From the NCBI GenBank assembly GCA_021495925.1, contig JAKEKT010000076.1, positions 110,135 to 174,134 of the forward strand: a stretch of DNA of 64,000 bases. Direction: 5' to 3'. This document shows, piece after piece, positions 54,434 through 64,000 of the stretch (positions within the stretch are counted from its first letter, which is position 1; each line of letters opens with the position of its first letter). This DNA is from Diplodia intermedia. Taxonomy: Eukaryota > Ascomycota > Dothideomycetes > Botryosphaeriales > Botryosphaeriaceae. The notes below the pieces were generated by a model. It searched no databases. It had not been told where the DNA came from and was given only the letters and a program-made list of their open reading frames with translations. The position numbers and the translations under genes were made by a program.

Positions 54434-55839
54434 TGTGCAGGAGGGGGGTCGAGAGGAGATATCGCGTGGTAGGGGGGCCGGGGGAAAGCGGTGAAATGAC
54501 GGCGGAGCGCGGTTGATCGGGGGGTGCGCCGCTTTATAGGCACAGCAGAACCGGCAATAATTCTCTCGCCATGTAGTGGACCGCGGCGTGGAGATGGTTG
54601 CCTCTTTCAGGCTTCCACGTGGTCGGCACGTCCTGATTTATACGCTGTCGCCGACGAATGGTGGACGGTTTTCCGTGCTGTGCCGCAAAGTGTTCTCCAC
54701 TGTTGGTCCCGATGCGTCGGGTTCGACCGTGATCGACGACCGCGACGCCGGAGCGAGAGGGGAAGGTCGGGAACATGGTCGGCCAACGGCTTCGCCGGGT
54801 ATTTGTCTTTGATCGGGGGCTTCAACGTTCTGTGATCGCCGTCAGGGATATTCTTCCCGGTCTTATCGAGAGGCGTTGCAGGCAATGCAATCTGGCTTCT
54901 TTGTCGATTGACGCAAACTTCCCTCGAAGAATCCAGCCAGTGATCGAAGGCTCCATGGTGTCCTCATCGGAATGGCGATACCCTTTCCCGGACCGAGCAT
55001 GCGTCTTCCATCTGGCGTATTTCATTGTAGTCAGCTCGATGTAGGTTTTGTTCAAGCCGCACTAGCTGAATTACTCCAGATAATAGAGAAGTGGTATCGA
55101 AGAAAAAGATCAAACATAGACGTACTTGGGGAACAACGCAAATTACTTGTGGGAAAATCAGTTTATTTTTGCTGGCACGCAGCTTCTCAACAAGAAATAT
55201 TCATCGCTGTTGTTCGAGAGCCAAAGGTGGAAACCTCCCTGAAGCCTTACTTAAATCAGCGGCTCGTTTGCTGGAAGACGTGATTTGTCGACGTCATGCC
55301 ATGGGGGGAGCGACTCGTCATGGCTGACGACAGGACTGTTTGCGATTTGCTTCATGCTTGCCTGAAGTGATGGTCAGTCATGCCGATCGCATCGGACCGT
55401 TTGAAACATCGTGCCGGCCCGAGCGAGCTGCGTTTCGGACCTGCCAGACATGGTTGGACAGCACCATAGGACGCGGCTTATTCTCGGGGGCTGCGTGTAT
55501 ACGCGTCGCGGTGGACCATCAGCTTCGCATAAGGAGCTGCCTTTTGGGTATGGCTTTGATACCAGGACAAGCTGCCCCACTATGCCATCCCGAAAGCAGT
55601 CTGTTACAGCCACCCGCCTGCTGTTTCGGGCGATAAGAAACCATAAGCTTTGCAATAAGCTACCGCGTGGCTTGGGGCTGCGCAACCGAACAGCTCATAT
55701 GGAGCCATGGACAATCTATCCCGAGCCCGTGAGAAAATACGTGGACGCGTAACACCATGTTCTTGGCCGTGTATAAGTAAAGATCAACGCAGGGCCGGTA
55801 AGAGTGCGATCAGCCAGCAATCCTCGTCCATCTTCTCAC
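54434..55839. other. Intergenic region between divergent methyltransferase and GH3 genes
   Basis: About 1.4 kb containing both promoters. No gene or RNA recognised. Confidence 0.5.
55772..55777 (+). promoter_or_regulatory. TATA-like box of the GH3 gene
   Basis: TATAAG lies 68 bp before ATG 55840. Confidence 0.4.
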
Positions 55840-58368
55840 ATGCCCACCATGGTAGCCCGCCGTCTCCTTTTGGCTTCTTCCTTGTCACTGCTTTCGAGTA
55901 GTGTGGCAGCATGGACCTATTCCACCAATTACTCAGCGCAGCTGCTCTCGTCCGGAACCGGTAAGTCGGATTCGTATCAGCCCCAAGCCCTTGCGCTCAC
56001 ACATGCAGTCCACCTTGGCGAATGGCAGGAGGCTTTTGAAAAGTCTCAGCGCTTCGTCAGCACCCTCTCCGACTCGGAAAAAATCGACATCATTACCGCA
56101 GGTAGTGCCGGCAACTTCACCGGCCTGAACAAGAAGGATGGCTCTGCCTCTGTTCTGGACTATTACTGGGTAGCCATATCGCTGAGCTCCCGACGCTTGA
56201 GCCTGTGCTGACGATACTCCAATGCAGGTCACCACATGGCCAGCTGCGCTTTCCATGGCCATGACCTGGGACAAGGACCTGGTCTACAACCAAAGCTACG
56301 GCCTTGGATCCGAGATGTGGAACAAAGGCATCAACATGGCCAACGCACCCACCGCTCAACCCCTCGGCCGCTCGGCTTGGGGAGGCCGAAACGGAGAGAC
56401 GTACGGCCCGGACGCATATCTCAACGGCATCCTCTTCGGCGAAGCCACCAAGGGAATCAGCGCTGCGGGTGTCATCCCCGCCGGCAAGCATGTGCTGTTG
56501 AACGAGCAGGAGACCAATCGCGAAAGCGCAACCGGGCTCAACTCGGCCGACGGAGCCGCCGACTACGCCTACTCGGCCGTCGTCGACAACAAGGCGCTGC
56601 ACGAGACGTATCTCTGGGGCTTCATGGACGCCGTCAAGAACGGGCTGGGCGGCGTCATGTGCGCCATGAACCGCGTCAACGGCACGTATTCTTGCGAGAG
56701 CCAGGAGCTGCTGGCCTACTACCTCAAGACCGAGCTCGGCTTCCCCGGCCTGGTCTACGCCGACGTCGGCGGCCAGAAGACGGGCATCCATTCGGCCAAT
56801 GCCGGCATGGATCTCGGCTCTTCTTCCTACTGGAGCAACTCGAGCATCATGGCTGGCATGCGGAACGGATCCTTCACCGAGGCCCGTCTAGATGACATGG
56901 TCATTCGCACCGTCATCGGCTGGTACAAGCACAGTCAGGATGTCAAGAGCTTCCCGGATCTTGCCGACGCCGGTGACTACGTCGATACGCGCAAGAACCA
57001 TGGCGAGCTTGCCCGGGAGTTTGCAGCTGCTTCCCTTGTCTTGTTGAAGAACAAGGACAATGCCTTGCCTCTAAAGAGCCCCAAGAAGATCGCCCTGTTC
57101 GGCGTCAATGCGGGATCCGCCCAGATCGGGCCCAACACTGAAATGTCCGTGCAGGGATCGGACTCCGTTTTCCAGGGGCACATGGCGCAGATTGGTGGGA
57201 GCGGGCAGGGCTCCTTCGCATACGTGATTACTCCCGAGCATGCTTTTGTTGAGAAGGCGAGAGAAGACGGCGCTATGCTCCGCGTCATGCTCAACGACAC
57301 CGTCATCTCCAGCGGCTCCGCTGGCGGAATAGCCGCAGGACCGAACGCCGGCTCCGACAGCACGGATTCGACCGCCGCTTCTCAGACAACCAGAGGCTAC
57401 TCTTACAACCAAGACGTGTGTCTGGTCTTCCTCAACGCCTACGCTGGTGAAGGCAGCGACAGGGACGAGCTCCGCAACACTGACCAGGACAAGTACGTCA
57501 CCAAACCCCACTCACCACCCTTTCTCCAGACTGACCAAGTGCCCAGCCTCGTCAACGCCGTGGCCGACAACTGCAACAACACGGTCGTCGTAATCAACAC
57601 AGCGGGCCCGCGCCTCGTCGACCAATTCATCACGCACGCCAACGTCACGGGCGTGCTATACGGCGGCGCGCTGGGGCAGGAGTCCGGCAACGCCATACTG
57701 GACGTGCTGTACGGCGCCGTCAACCCGTCGGGCCGCCTCGTCCACACCATCGCCAAGAACGAGAGCGACTACGACGCCAACACGCAGATCTCGTCGGACG
57801 AGGTCATCGACTACACCGAGGGCAACTACATCGACTACAAGTACTTCGACAGGTACAACATCACCCCGCGGTACGTCTCCCTCTCCCACCCCATACCGAG
57901 CAACAACCCGTCACTGACACCGCAACAAGCTACGAATTCGGCTTCGGCCTCTCCTACACCACCTTCGCCTACTCCGCCCTCGCCACCACCACTAACACGA
58001 CCACGCTCTCGTCCCCCTACGCCTCCGGCCCGCGCATCCCCGGCGGCCGCGCCGACCTGTGGGACCCGGCCGCCGCCGTCACCGTCACCGTCGCCAACAC
58101 GGGCGACGTCGACGGCCACGAGGTGGCGCAGCTGTACGTCACGTACCCCGCCGCCGCCGACGAGCCGGTGCGGCAGCTGCGGGGCTTCGAGCGCGTGTGG
58201 GTGCCTGCGGGCGAGACGAGGGATGTGGTGTTTGAGCTGCGCCGGCGGGATCTAAGCGTGTGGGATGTGGCGGCGCAGGAGTGGAGGGTGGAGAGGGGGA
58301 TGTACGGGGTGGCGGTGGGGGCGAGCAGTCGGGATTTGAGGGTGCAGGGGAGCATTGTTGTGGGATAG
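55840..58368 (+). CDS. Secreted glycoside hydrolase family 3 (beta-glucosidase-like)
   Basis: Five exons: 55840..55960, 56009..56169, 56228..57492, 57547..57870 and 57930..58368. All introns are 48-59 nt, giving 769 aa. Two ATGs (55840, 55849) precede the same signal peptide (RRLLLASSLSLLSSSVAAW). The GH3 N-domain includes TTWPAALSMAMTWDKDL, ISAAGVIPAGKHVLLNEQET and GVMCAMNRVNGTYSC. The nucleophile region is FPGLVYADVGGQKTGIHSAN; the Asp of YADVGG takes the place of the usual SDW Asp. The C-domain is clear from AAASLVLLKNKDNALPL and AVLYGGALGQESGNAI-like text. A fibronectin-III-like end follows (GHEVAQLYVTYPA). It acts outside the cell on plant or fungal beta-glycosides. This branch is close to GH3 enzymes known as avenacinase/tomatinase-type, but the substrate cannot be called. 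Confidence 0.9.
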
Positions 58369-58800
58369 GTAGGTGGGTAGGTGGCCTTTTGGCTGGCTGC
58401 TGGGGAAGTAAGTGGTCGAGATGTGTTTGAGTTGCTTGTGTGCATGTCATATGTTCAATCATCGGCACTGCTGCCTGCATTCACGAGACATCGGTTGCAA
58501 ATAAGCTGGGTAATATGTCACGGTGGGTAGAATATCATGAAGTGAATTCATTTCCTATTGTACAAGACGTGGCACGAAGAACTGAAGGTTGGGCCGAAAG
58601 CATACACGAACGAACGTACTCTGGTAACAGTTCAACAACATGTTGGCACAGAGACAGCCAGCCAAGTAGCTTGACTGCTTCATGCAGGTATGAGATAGGT
58701 ATAGCGGAACAAGCACTGCGATAGACCTCATCCGATGTGGAAGAGCCTAAAGGTGAGGTGAGGATGGGACCGTGACAGCTTACGGCTTCTTGATCGAAGG
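58369..58800. other. Convergent intergenic region
   Basis: No gene, apart from the unspliced read-through frame of the next gene. Confidence 0.45.
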
Positions 58801-59776
58801 CTACTCGAGCGTTAGCACACGTTATCTGCAATTGAAAAAGGGGTCGACTCACCAAAGTAGTCCATGTAGCCATGGGCTTGAAGGCCACACCGTTGTCAGG
58901 CGCGGCAAGGTCGATGACTTCACCGTTTCCATCCTTCCACGGAAGATCGTAGTGGTACCAATCGACCCATCCGGTACGGCTCAGGATGGTCGTGACGTCG
59001 ATGTCACTGCCGTCGTCGGTCACCTGCGGGATGGGGAACATGTAGGCCTTGTGACCGAGCCCGTTGCCTTCCATGGGAACGGGGTGGAGGGTCAGCTGCC
59101 TCATCTGATTCAAGCGCTTGTCGGCGACCCAGCGTGCGTCCCAGTATCCGTCGTTGTAGCTCTCGCCAGTCCACTTGAGCTCGGAGCTGCTGTCGTTGAT
59201 GGTGTAGTCGATCCACTGCTTCTTGATGACCTTGCACCGCAGCTTGGGGTAGACGAACAACTGGTGGATGGGCACATTGCCGCTGGTTCCTTTGGTGGTC
59301 AAACTCTCCTTGGTGACCGATTTGGACGAGTACTTGAAGCCAACCTTGCTGGTTGACTTGACGCTAGCCGTGACTCCGTAGAATGTCCCGCCGGCCTCGA
59401 GACTGACCTCAGCCTTGGTGCCAGCGTTGAATTTGGTCGAGCTCTCGGATTCTTCCGTCTTCTCGTAATCCGTCTTGAACTCGGAAACGGGCATGGTGTC
59501 GCCGAAAGAGACCTGGGGTACCCACGCCTCGGGCTCGACGACGTACAGCCAGCCGGTGGTTGAGTACCATTGCTCCATGTACCAGTTCCCCTTGAGATTG
59601 GGGATGATCATGCGCTTGGGGAGTTTGCCGAACCGGTGCTCTTGGATACCGAAGATTTGTTCCAATTCATCGCTGGTGAGTTCGATACCTTCAGGCTCCG
59701 TCAAAGTCGGCTTGACGGAACCCAGCTTCTTCGGCTCGAACTCGAAAGCCTCTGAGCCGGTGCGGTCGAAAGTCAT
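58801..59776 (-). CDS. Beta-rich protein of unknown function (aerolysin-like pattern, tentative)
   Basis: Start ATG 59776 (MTFDRTGSEAFEFEPKKLG). The main exon is 58853..59776. A 49-nt intron with a clean GCTAAC branch site (58804..58852) ends directly before TAG, giving 308 aa. Without splicing the frame runs on to 58535 with unrelated-looking sequence. No signal peptide or transmembrane helix. The middle has long stretches of alternating polar and small residues (TKFNAGTKAEVSLEAGGTFY, SVKSTSKVGFKYSSKSVTKE). Similar stretches occur in the insertion strands of aerolysin/MTX-type pore-forming folds, which also lie among Trp/Tyr-rich beta segments. This resemblance is a composition-level inference, not a domain match. 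I do not recognise the family otherwise. Confidence 0.65.
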
Positions 59777-61334
59777 TGTGATGGAGATAAAGAGATGATA
59801 ATTGTGTGGTAAGAGTGAGATGGGTTGGTGATGAGATGGAGGAATCAAACAGCAATAGCTGGGAATTATATATGTTTCCAGTAGATGGTGGCGTTCACCC
59901 AGCTACGTCAACGACTCTTCGTTTAGCTACGTCAGTCGGGCTATAAGGGTCGAACGGAAATCCTCCCGATCGGGTTGAGCCTGCAGCATTCAGCCAGATC
60001 GAACTAATCATTCGAGAAGAACAAGGGCAGAGCGGCCACGGATCGGCACGCCCGGTGTTCAAGGCCGGCTGAACATTTTGCGCTAATGCGGATCAGCGAC
60101 TACGTGGCTCCAGAGTTCAGATCTCTGCCCTCTGTTCCATAGCTCTCTCACAGTACTGCTTGCGAAATCGCCCTAGTATCCAGGTCTCTGGGGCCCCAAG
60201 GCAGATCCCGACGCCGGATGCGGAAGGCCCGTGAACATAATCGGCGGACTTAACCAGGGATACGTAACGCGAGGAGCGAATGAGAATGCAAGAAAATAGA
60301 AGAGGTCCAGGGTCAACCTTGGTGTTTTTGACGCTGAGGAAGCTTGTTTGGAGTGCGGTGATCTCTACTTGCAGACAAAGGCCGCATTTACGAAAGCAAT
60401 AAGAGATTGGTCCGCGACTATTACCATCATCGTATACGGGAGCTTGAGCGAATGACATGAAAGTGTTGAACCGGGCATGGCGGCTGGCTGGCCGGCAATT
60501 ATTCGATGTCAGCGTCATGGTATCCCGAATATTGGAAGAGCTAGTCGCATCTATTGTGGGTCGTCTGCGCTGCCACTTCCCTCTGTCGATCCGATGTGCA
60601 GTATTATTGGCATCTGGACCAGCTTATCGCACACAACGTCACTGCCTTGGACTGATCAACTACTCAACTGAGCGACTCCACTGGTGGAGCTGGCTGAGAG
60701 GCCCGGGCTGACTCCAGACTGAGACTGATCATCGCTCTAGCGCGGTGGTTCAGCTGTCAACTCGGACAGCCGGACCAAGCTCCGCCAAGCGCCCCAGCCT
60801 CCAGCTGCGACCATCTCCACCATACGAAAGAGAATAATGCTGCTTCGTAGCCAGAGAAAGTGCACTACCTCCCATCCTTCGCGCGAACCATCAGTGCCGG
60901 CTGGTCTCCTTGATCGACTCCCATAGTGCGTAGGTAGAGAGTGGAAGTCGCGGCGCAAAAGCGGGTCAAGCTGAGATCTCGGGGATATTAATTGTCATCG
61001 GTAGGTAAATCATCGCGTGCAGGCGATTGGCAATATGTCATTGGCTAGCGCGCCGATCACCAGCTGCCCTCGTGCATTAGCGGCAAGGCCCGCCCCGCCG
61101 CAGGCGATCTGCTCGCTACTTAAGGGCTCATGGGATCAACCGTGCCCTTGGGCTGGATCAGACAGCTGAGCGGATGGCGAGTGGGACTTCGAACCGCCTG
61201 CGTGGAAGCGTGGCGGCAGAAATCCCGCGCCCGCCCATAGCCAGCTCCTTTTCAGCCCTCATCCACACCATACAGCGGTCGCCCCGCAGTTTATCCAGCC
61301 TGCTCAGCCCGCCTCGTGGCCTCCGGGCCTTCTC
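59777..61334. other. Intergenic region
   Basis: Promoter of the beta-rich protein on the left, then 1.4 kb with short open frames and no recognisable domain. Confidence 0.5.
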
Positions 61335-62959
61335 TCACCGGTCGGCCGGCGATCTCTCCTTGATCTTGACGAACATCTCGCCCTGATCGGAGAACCACAT
61401 CGACTTCAAGACCCAAGGCCTCTCCTTACTCGCCAGCTCCACGTCGAACTGATGCAGCAACTCAGCCGTGAATTTATAGATCTCCACAAGCGCCAAGTTC
61501 TTCCCCACGCACGTGCGCGAGCCGTACCCAAACTACAAACATGTCAGCAAATCGCCCGCGGCATCCCCCAAATTCCCGAGAGCCACATACAGTAGTACTG
61601 AACTTGTTCATCTCCCTCACGCTCAGCTCATCCGACCCCTCTCCCGCAATCCACCGCTCGGGCCGCCACGCATCGGCATCGGAGCCGAAAACCTCGGCGC
61701 ACCGATTCTGCGCCAGCGGGCTGATGCTCACCGTCGCGCTGGCCGGGACGTAGTACCCCCTGATGCTGATCCCCTGCGGCGGCACCTCCCTCGGCAACTG
61801 ATACAGGATGCTGGGGTGCAGCCGCAACGCCTCTTTGACACACGCATCCAGGAACGGCAGCTTCTCCGCAACCGCGAACGGCATGCCGCCCTTGCCGGGG
61901 GCGTCGGAGAGGCCGTGGGTTGCGTACGCGTCGTCGACCTCTCGCTGGACGCGCGCGTACGAGTCGGCGTGCAGCATCAGCTGGCCGAGGACGGAGCGGA
62001 TGCCGATCGCCGTCGTGTCGGCGCCGGCGCCGATGATGTTGCCCGTCTCGGTGAGCACGCCGGCGTCGGGGGCGGGCGTGGTGCCGTCCGGTTCCTTCAT
62101 GGCGAGGAAGTGGTCGAGCATGTCGCCGTCCTTGTCGTTCTCGGGCGGCCCGCGCTCGCGGCGCGCCGTGACCTGCTTCTGCATCCAGTTGCCCAGGTTG
62201 GTGGCGCCGTCGGCCCTGACGCCGAGGAGGGCGACGAGGCGCTGCGTGAGGGGGTGGAACAGGATGCGCTGCTGGAAGGGCAGGAAGCCCAGGTTCGACG
62301 CGAGGAGGAAGTAGTTGTGGATGGCGGCGATGATGCCGGTGTGGTCCTTTCCGGCCTCGACGAAGCCGAGCGTGTCGCCCAGGGCCACCTTGCCGACGAC
62401 GTCGAAGGCGAAGAAGGGGGCCCAGTCGTGCAGGGCGATAGTGTTGCTGCTGCTGCGGGCGAAGTCGCGGAAGCGTGGCCACAGCGTGTCGGCGACGGAC
62501 TGGATGCGGGCCTCCATGTTCAGGACGGCCGTCATCGAGTAGGCTGCTGTAACGCGCTTGCGGAGGAAGGCGTGTTCCTTCGGGTCGGTCGAGTTGAAGA
62601 AGGAGTTTCCCGCGCCGGGCGGCTTCCACACATCGTACCAGTTTGTCTGTCATGTAGGAGATTGGTTAGCTGGTCGGGCAGTGGCTGGTGAGGCGTGGCA
62701 CCTTTTTCGTCCCCTTGGTGTGACCGTAGATGGCCATCAGAGCGTCCTTGTCCACGAAGCTCACTTCATTGGGAGCCAGACGCACGACGGGCCCGTACTG
62801 GCGATGCAGGTCGAGGATGTCTTGGTGCCAGCTCCCGCTGAAATACTTGCGTGTCCGCCATAGCTCGGTGAACTTGGCGACAAACGGACCGGGGATCTTA
62901 TGAAGCGGGTGGAAGCAGATCCGGTAGATTACGGTGCTTATAAAATATGCGAGGACTAT
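61335..62959 (-). CDS. Cytochrome P450 monooxygenase (5' end uncertain)
   Basis: Exons 62702..(about 62959), 61591..62646 and 61335..61532, with introns of 55 and 58 nt. P450 signatures are complete: CFHPLHKIPGPF hinge, I-helix AGADTTAIGI, K-helix EALRLHPS, ERW motif WRPERWIAGEG, and across the last intron the heme loop FGYGSRTCVGKN with the axial Cys. The protein ends KERSPADR. In the N-terminal direction the frame continues through ITIVLAYFISTVIYRI, a plausible membrane anchor, but no ATG exists before an in-frame TAG at 63017-63019. An ATA codon at 62957-62959 sits where a start could have been; counted from there the protein is about 503 aa. ER-membrane oxidase, substrate unknown. The gene may be a 5'-damaged pseudogene. 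Confidence 0.85.
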
Positions 62960-62989
62960 AGTAATAAACGTGAACGGCCGGGCATTTTC

Positions 62990-63885
62990 GACGACGAAGA
63001 TAAGAATAAATAGTTTCTACGAATATATAATACTTAGAATAGCCCGATACTCTTTATCTAAGTTCTATACTACTAGGGCTTACGCGAAGACTTATAAGCT
63101 TACTTCTTCTATAATAATAGTTATTAATATTACTATTCGAATTCTTCGAATCTCTTTAGTCTAAGAAGAGAAGAATCTATAGTAAGATAACTAAATCTAA
63201 TAAGACTATTTTAAATTACTTAGCTAAGAGAATTTTAATCTTAATATTATATAAGACGTTAAAAGTCTAATTCTTAATAGATAAAAAGATTACGTAAAGC
63301 TATATCTAAAGAAAGTATTAAAAATATTAAATAGCGTATAGACTTATAAATAGCGAGATAATAGCTATAACGACTTATAGTATAGCGCGAAAAATCTAAC
63401 GCTATTATAAACTTTAATTAATATTATCTTTAACTTATCTTATCTTTTAGTTAGTTTAAAGTATATAAGTATTCTTTCTATATAGATAGTTAAATCTAAA
63501 ATTTAAATAAATCTATACGTATCTAAGTCTTATACTCTTATTTAAATTTTAAATTTAACTATTTATAAGTATAATATAATAACTTTAATAGAAGATAACG
63601 AGTTATATATTTATATATAATATAGTAGCTTAACGTAGTACTAATCTATCTATCTATTTAATAATAATATCTACGCGATTATATTCTTTAAATAATAATA
63701 GTAGTAGTATTATTTTAATACTAGTTCTAGTATTTATAACTATACTACTACTACTACGTAAATAAGAATAAATTTATTTTTATAATTACTTTAATTAGAG
63801 TTAGATATTCTTATATTTATTATACTCTTAGCTATATTTAAGAAATTAATACGCGCGCTAGTAGCTAGCTAGTAGTATTAGAGGC
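62990..63885. repeat. AT-rich subtelomeric segment with RIP signature
   Basis: About 900 bp of extreme A/T richness. I could find essentially no CpA or TpG dinucleotide in it, while TpA is abundant and CpG still occurs (acg, gcg). That is the expected result of saturated repeat-induced point mutation. No gene is encoded. Confidence 0.85.
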
Positions 63886-64000
63886 TTAGGGTTAGGGTTA
63901 GGGTTAGGGTTAGGGTTAGGGTTAGGGTTAGGGTTAGGGTTAGGGTTAGGGTTAGGGTTAGGGTTAGGGTTAGGGTTAGGGTTAGGGTTAGGGTTAGGGT
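63886..64000 (+). repeat. Telomere, (TTAGGG)n
   Basis: Nineteen exact TTAGGG units plus one base, to the last base of the window. Orientation (G-rich strand 5' to 3' outward) shows the right-hand chromosome end. Confidence 0.99.

Noticed and set aside
61513..62691. A 392-codon plus-strand frame opposite the P450
   Set aside because: The minus strand has all P450 motifs; the plus frame is a shadow.
1..64000. tRNA or rRNA genes
   Set aside because: I scanned for B-box-like GGTTCGA motifs and found none in a believable tRNA context; a tRNAscan run would settle it.

Overview
The window is the right-hand end of a chromosome from a filamentous ascomycete (Pezizomycotina). It ends in 19 tandem TTAGGG units running outward. 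Genes have short introns of about 45-60 nt with GT-AG ends and, in several, a CTAAC/CTGAC-like branch site. The proteins are typical of plant-associated fungi: a HET-domain protein, an NLP (NPP1) protein, a P450, GH3 and carboxylesterase enzymes, fucose-lectin-like and SYLF proteins, and fungal CorA-like proteins. I cannot fix the genus from the sequence.

Layout. 1-4.0 kb: a DUF7580-type protein (minus, running off the left edge) divergent from a C2H2 zinc-finger gene that is followed by a ubiquitin-like-domain exon pair; together they look like a signalling or incompatibility locus. 4.9-13.3 kb: a seven-helix membrane protein, an MFS permease, a secreted carboxylesterase and a SYLF protein. 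15.7-20.1 kb: an NLP and a HET-domain protein, with a gene-poor stretch on each side. 20.7-25.7 kb: an ATP adenylyltransferase, a CorA-like gene with a palindromic element in an intron, and a membrane-anchored F-box protein. 26-32 kb: accessory, decayed DNA with two broken tandem copies of one membrane-protein family, a palindromic element, and a small cysteine-rich secreted protein. 32-41 kb: a long CorA-like gene interrupted by one stop codon (or by a 45-nt intron), an amidase, and a relic of another CorA-like gene. 41.7-48.8 kb: an SDR enzyme, a very long Ser/Asp/Gly-rich GPI-type surface protein and a second F-box paralogue. 48.8-51.8 kb: gene-empty, with two more palindromic elements. 51.8-59.8 kb: a type II membrane fucose-lectin-like protein, a methyltransferase, a GH3 glycosidase and a beta-rich protein of unknown function. 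61.3-63.9 kb: a P450 whose 5' end runs into AT-rich DNA that appears to have no CpA or TpG (RIP signature), then the telomere.

The genes do not form one pathway. The common themes are secreted or surface proteins facing a host or substrate (NLP, esterase, GH3, small secreted protein, lectin, GPI protein), self/non-self or stress signalling (HET, DUF7580, C2H2/ULD, F-box, CorA-like), and subtelomeric decay (duplication, frameshifts, a miniature inverted-repeat element family with five recognisable copies, RIP). Splice junctions were worked out by eye from reading frames and GT-AG signals and need transcript support.
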